NCBI GenBank assembly: GCA_963691655.1
Contig: OY829328.1
Coordinates: forward strand, 33,499,890-33,563,889
DNA from: Toxonevra muliebris
Taxonomy: Eukaryota > Arthropoda > Insecta > Diptera > Pallopteridae
Length of the DNA stretch: 64,000 bases
Direction of reading: 5' to 3'
Part shown: piece after piece, positions 60,111 to 64,000 of the stretch
How the letters are laid out: each line of letters opens with the position of its first letter
Numbering within the stretch: position 1 is the stretch's first letter
Notes under the pieces: generated by a model
Seen by the model: only the letters and a program-made list of their open reading frames with translations
Database searches by the model: none
Told to the model about the DNA's origin: nothing
Translations under genes and position numbers: made by a program

Positions 60111-60514
60111 AAAGCACTAGTGGACGAAGAGAAAGTAGGTAGAAAAAATCCGACATAACCGTGGAACTAGAGAGCTGTGATAGGTGTGAAGGTTTTAATC
60201 TGCCAACTCACACAAAAAAAAAAAAAAAATTTAGTTTAAATTGCGATATTTTCGTTCTTGAGGTCTAATTTAACTAAATAATTTGTGTACAAATATATAC
60301 ATTAGCATATCGGAAACTATTTAATTGCTATCCGTAGTTAAAAACGCCATGGTTTAAAACAAATGTTCTTTGATTGATTTCATTGAATCTTCTGCGATTA
60401 CATGCCACCTGGTAACTTCTTTTGCGTATCCCGAGTGTTTGGGCTTTGAGTTTTTGATGCAGAATACCTTGAGGAAGTGTTGAATGTGGTAGTTTCATAA
60501 GAATTAAACGCCAT

Positions 60515-61149
60515 TCACGTTGATTGGTACGTTGTTGTAGCTGGTGCTAGTTTAGAGTCAATACCATTCAAACAACGTTGCAGTTCTTCATAAAGATATG
60601 TAATATTTTCAACATAATCTCGTTTCGCTGTTTGTCTACATTTAATTAGATCACCCTCTATGGCTGTGTACTTAATTTCCAAATTTTGACGATATTCTAC
60701 AGCATTGGCAGATACTTCATACATTTGTTTGGCACTAGATGCTCCCTGTGAAGTATAAATACATTTATATATTTAAAAATTTACTATTTTAGACTAGAAT
60801 ACAAATCTATTCTCACCTTTACTTCGTAGCAATTGAATATATCTATTGCTGAACCGTTTATATCCTGGCATCGGTTCGCATCTACACAAGTAGACGCAAC
60901 TGCTTCCTCAAGTTTTCTGCGCTGGCAAATTGTATTTTGATCAGCAGCATTGCGTTTATTAGCAGCGTTTTTGAAACATGAAATGTATTGTGATTCAAAT
61001 AAATCTGCTTCTTCTTTTAATGCTGGCCCAAAAATATTAAAACATTCAGTAGAACTTGTTAGATTTGATTCACTGGCTCTAATATTAATGGAAGCACGGC
61101 CATGCATTAGGCAAATCTCCAATGTTAATAGAAAAAATTGTAATTTCAT
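60515..61149 (-). CDS. Gene 5: secreted TsetseEP/DUF725 protein, short tail
   Basis: Two exons on the - strand, 61149-60817 and 60745-60515, joined by a 71-bp phase-0 intron (GTGAGA...TTCACAG); 187 residues, the shortest complete member. The signal peptide begins MKLQFFLLTLEICL, as in gene 4. Conserved blocks are ECFNIFG, SCFKNAANKRNAAD, TCVDANRC, FNCYEVK, SANAVEYRQ, KCRQTAKRDYVEN and RCLNG. Compared with gene 4 it lacks about 14 residues between the signal peptide and the first cysteine. The TGA stop (60515-60517) is followed directly by 38 more open codons in frame, ending at TAA 60398-60400, so the tail may have been longer recently. Confidence 0.88.
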
Positions 61150-61189
61150 TGTTGTTTGAACTTGCTAACTTGACAAAACTCACTTTCAA

Positions 61190-61225
61190 ATAATGATAGC
61201 ACAAATAGCAACTTCATCTTTTATA
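61190..61225 (-). promoter_or_regulatory. Core promoter of gene 5 (TATA plus initiator)
   Basis: On the - strand TATAAAAGATGAAGT starts at 61225 and TCATT gives a start A at 61193, 32 bases on. The box context is identical to gene 4. The 5' UTR would be 44 nt. Confidence 0.7.
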
Positions 61226-61229
61226 CTAA

Positions 61230-61955
61230 ACTTTAAACAATATCATTATATTTTGCTTGAAGTTGTTTGTTATTTCCTTTGGAGTAAAAAATTAATTAAA
61301 CTCAAATATTGCCATATTTTTGCTAATAATCTCTTTCGGTATCTTTTTAATTACATGCTTCATTTTATTTTTGACATACATACGTTTATTCTCAAAATAA
61401 AATTACTCATTTTAACAGCAAAAACTTAAACTAAAAAGTTGTGAATCATTCGAAATTATTTTTAGCTTGAAATATCTTCTTGCTACTACTACTTCTAACT
61501 ACATATTTATTTAACAAGGAGAGAGGGGAGGGGAGAGGTTGTGGGCTGAAAATTTTTTTTTGATTGCTTGATTATTATCTGTTATAGTAAAAAAAGTTAA
61601 CTCTTTCTTTACATTTTAAACTTTCTAGTATCGCACATAATCCATTCATGTCGTGTGAGTTTGATTTCTACATGAATGGAAGGGCCCTACAGTTTTATGT
61701 CGAATGCTACCGGCGAAGTCAAAAGAAGGTTTTTCAAAATATTTGAAAATTTTCAACACCATTTCGGATATTTACATTTCGAACTCCGATCGGTGTTGAG
61801 AAACTCCTCTTCATCGGTGTTCAAATTTAGAATTATTAAAACGTTGTCAAAATAGTATTAAAAATATGTGAAGTAATTTAGCATATTCTAAATACGAATT
61901 AAAGAATTTTAAAGTGCATTTGGTGTTTTGAGTACATATGTAGTTTCCAAAGCAT
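61230..61955. other. No gene recognised
   Basis: AT-rich DNA; a purine tract (GGAGAGAGGGGAGGGGAGAG, about 61519) and a short hairpin with CCATTCATGT and ACATGAATGG arms (61641-61680). Confidence 0.45.
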
Positions 61956-61958
61956 AAA

Positions 61959-62188
61959 TCTGTGGTCACAAGGCATAACAACACAACTCGAGTTATTGTT
62001 ATAATTGAAATCTTCATATCCGATTTCATATTGTGTCAAAATTTTATGAATATCGGTTCAGTAGTTTACGAGATATTAAAGGAAAAACAGCACAACTCAA
62101 ATTGATTTCTATTAGCATTTGAATCTTTGAAGTGCTTTCCTGTAAAATTCAAAAACTGACTTATGCTGTTATGCCTTGTGACCACAGA
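61959..62188. mobile_element. 230-bp MITE with 22-bp inverted repeats
   Basis: TCTGTGGTCACAAGGCATAA at 61959 is mirrored perfectly by TTATGCCTTGTGACCACAGA ending at 62188. The interior is non-coding. The target duplication is ambiguous (A/T-rich flanks). Confidence 0.88.
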
Positions 62189-62279
62189 AATAAAATAATC
62201 TAAAGTACAGTTGCAATTTTCTGAAAAATATTTGGCGATTTTAAAGTACAATTGAATTACGAAATGAATTTGGGATAAT

Positions 62280-62660
62280 CTTAAAAAGAATTAAAAGTTT
62301 TGAAAGTATATTTGATTATTTTGAAATTCAAGCGGAATATTCTGAAATCAGTTTTAAATTTTCCGGAGTCATTTGGTTTTTCTGAAGTACCATTAAGAAA
62401 GGTGTAAAATGCATTTGAACTTTTCTAAATCACAAATGAAATTTTAGAAAGTATATTCGGAATTTTTCTAAAGAAAGTAAATTTGAAATTTTCTAAAGTG
62501 AAATATTTTAAAAAATGTTTTTGAAATTTTCTAAAGTACAGTTAATGACTCTGAACTATAATTAGAAAAATCTGAAAGAAAATAATTAAAAAATTTTGAA
62601 TTACTTACATTAATTTAATTATTCTGTAATTCAAATAAAATATCTGAAATCAATTTGAAT
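62280..62660. repeat. Degenerate AATTTTCTAAAGTA-type repeats
   Basis: Many diverged units of TTTGAAATTTTCTAAAGTACA-like sequence, with irregular spacing of about 20-40 bp. Confidence 0.7.
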
Positions 62661-63410
62661 TTTTTTGGAATTTGAAATTTTCTGATGCACTGTTGAAAAG
62701 CTGAAGAAATGTGTAACAAATGATTATTCAAATATTTTAAACTCATGAGAAAAAATAGTCCGAAAAAAAGTTAAGCCAAACAAACAGAGGATCGCCTTAT
62801 ATTTATGTAGGGTGCAAAAACTACTTAGTGCGGAACCATTTAAATGATATGGTTTTGTCTCTTTTTTTTTTTTTTTTGATTTTTTTATTCCAAATTCTTG
62901 ATTGTTTATAAGTTTTTGCCATATTTTTAATTAATCTGAAAGTTACGTAGATGTAGCAAGACCAATGGGATAATAAACTCATTCATCAATAATAGGTACA
63001 AAACAAAAAGCAAATTTAAACCTAATCGAAAAATAATTTCCATACATATGTCAACAAATTATTCGCTGATAACAAATATCAGTTATATACAACCAAAAAC
63101 GGCAGAAGCTCATTGTATAAAAAGAAGAAAAAAAATCAATAAAAGTAGAGAACATGATGTTAAAGGAGAATAAACCAAGAACAAAATATTGACAAGATAA
63201 GATTTGTGTTGGTGTAAAAGTAAAGCCAAAGAGGCCTACTATTAGAAGACATGAAAAGGGGCGCATATTTAGGCAGGCAGGCAGGCGGAAATCCACGCGT
63301 TTTTAAACAAAAAGAAATATATCAGTCAATTGATTGAATTCTATGGTGTTTCACTTGTTTGTTCACCTTAGACGACTGTCAACCCAACCAGTACTACTGA
63401 CGCCGACCCA
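62660..63410. other. No gene recognised; upstream region of gene 6
   Basis: AT-rich, poly(T) near 62860. No convincing TATA/initiator pair before gene 6. Confidence 0.4.
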
Positions 63411-63415
63411 CTAAA

Positions 63416-64000
63416 ATGTACTGCAGTGAACGAATTGTTTTTTGTTTCTTCTTGACGATGACATTATCACTTTTACAAATTACAAACCAATCAAATGCCG
63501 GGCAACAGTCGAAATACTTAAGTGAGAGTACAAGCAATTACTGCTTTCGACAATATTTAGATAGCATTACAAATGCCACTAAAACATACGCGGCAATTTA
63601 TGAAAATTGTATTGAAATGGGAACGAGAATGCGTGTGATATATACGCTCGAAAAACAATCGGCCAAAGAAGACGTACTCAGCGATCAAGCGGCGATATGT
63701 ACACGTTTACGTAATTGCAATGAAATACTTAGCGATATGGATTTTTTTCAGTGTAACACAGAGAATGTAAGTGTGTGTTTTATCACGTAACTTGAGTTCC
63801 ATTTTAATATGTGTGTTTATTTTTGTTTCTGTTTGTTTTTATGAAGGGTCTCGCAAATATTGCTGATTTAATTGCCATCAAATTAAATTCATCTGAAGCA
63901 ATTGTTGATTTAGATGATAAATACGATGATACCGAACAGGAAGTGCTCCTATGCATTATACAATTGGAGCAAAATTATATACAAGATGCAACGGCAGCAT
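63416..64000 (+). CDS. Gene 6: secreted TsetseEP/DUF725 protein (3' end outside window)
   Basis: Exon 1 is 63416-63766 (117 residues). Exon 2 starts at 63847 after an 80-bp phase-0 intron (GTAAGT...ATGAAG) and is still open at the window end, giving 51 more codons. A hydrophobic signal segment lies at residues 8-28. Family cysteines are present (NYCFRQY, ENCIEMG, ICTRLRNC, FFQCNTEN, LLCIIQLE). FFQC links it to gene 2, but exon 2 is divergent (GLANIADLI instead of GxxxAKxMY) and its first cysteine is missing. Sequons NQS, NAT and NSS occur. The tail type cannot be judged because the gene runs off the window. Confidence 0.85.

Overview
The window looks like nuclear DNA of a higher (brachyceran) fly: AT-rich, intron-containing, with arthropod-type core promoters and many insect transposon remnants. 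The only intact genes belong to the TsetseEP/DUF725 family of small secreted proteins, named after the Glu-Pro-repeat midgut protein of tsetse. The family, the tRNA-derived repeats and the transposon mix fit a tephritid or related dipteran, but the species is inference. There is no sign of bacterial operons, CRISPR or rRNA.

Layout. Bases 1-34,500 hold no gene I can support. They contain transposon debris: a possible LTR remnant with tandem repeats (about 590-1500), hAT-type elements with 8-bp target duplications (3683-4275, 13914-14924, 18385-18716), a mariner-like transposase pseudogene (15695-16256), foldback elements (10232-10704, 12559-12830, 21663-22192), a degraded element with nested insertions (20738-22930), a non-LTR pol remnant (31140-32130) and a 1.5-kb inverted-repeat element with a transposase remnant (32780-34326).

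From 34.5 kb onward lies the gene cluster: gene 1 (+, 34662-36326), gene 2 (+, 40735-41686), gene 3 (-, 42252-43459), gene 4 (+, 50932-51691), a decayed exon-2 pseudogene (56919-57209), gene 5 (-, 60515-61149) and gene 6 (+, 63416 to the window end, partial). Every gene has a signal peptide, one phase-0 intron at the same place and the same cysteine spacing. They differ mostly in the C-terminal tail: gene 1 has about 36 acidic pentapeptide repeats plus a Ser-Gly-Glu tract, gene 2 has a short Pro-Thr-Glu-Gln repeat, and genes 3-5 have almost none. Genes 1 and 3 share one core promoter and genes 4 and 5 share another, so at least two inverted duplications built the cluster. Transposons fill the spaces and one broke the pseudogene.

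The family is thought to be secreted, in tsetse in the midgut and immune-responsive; function here is inferred from family only.
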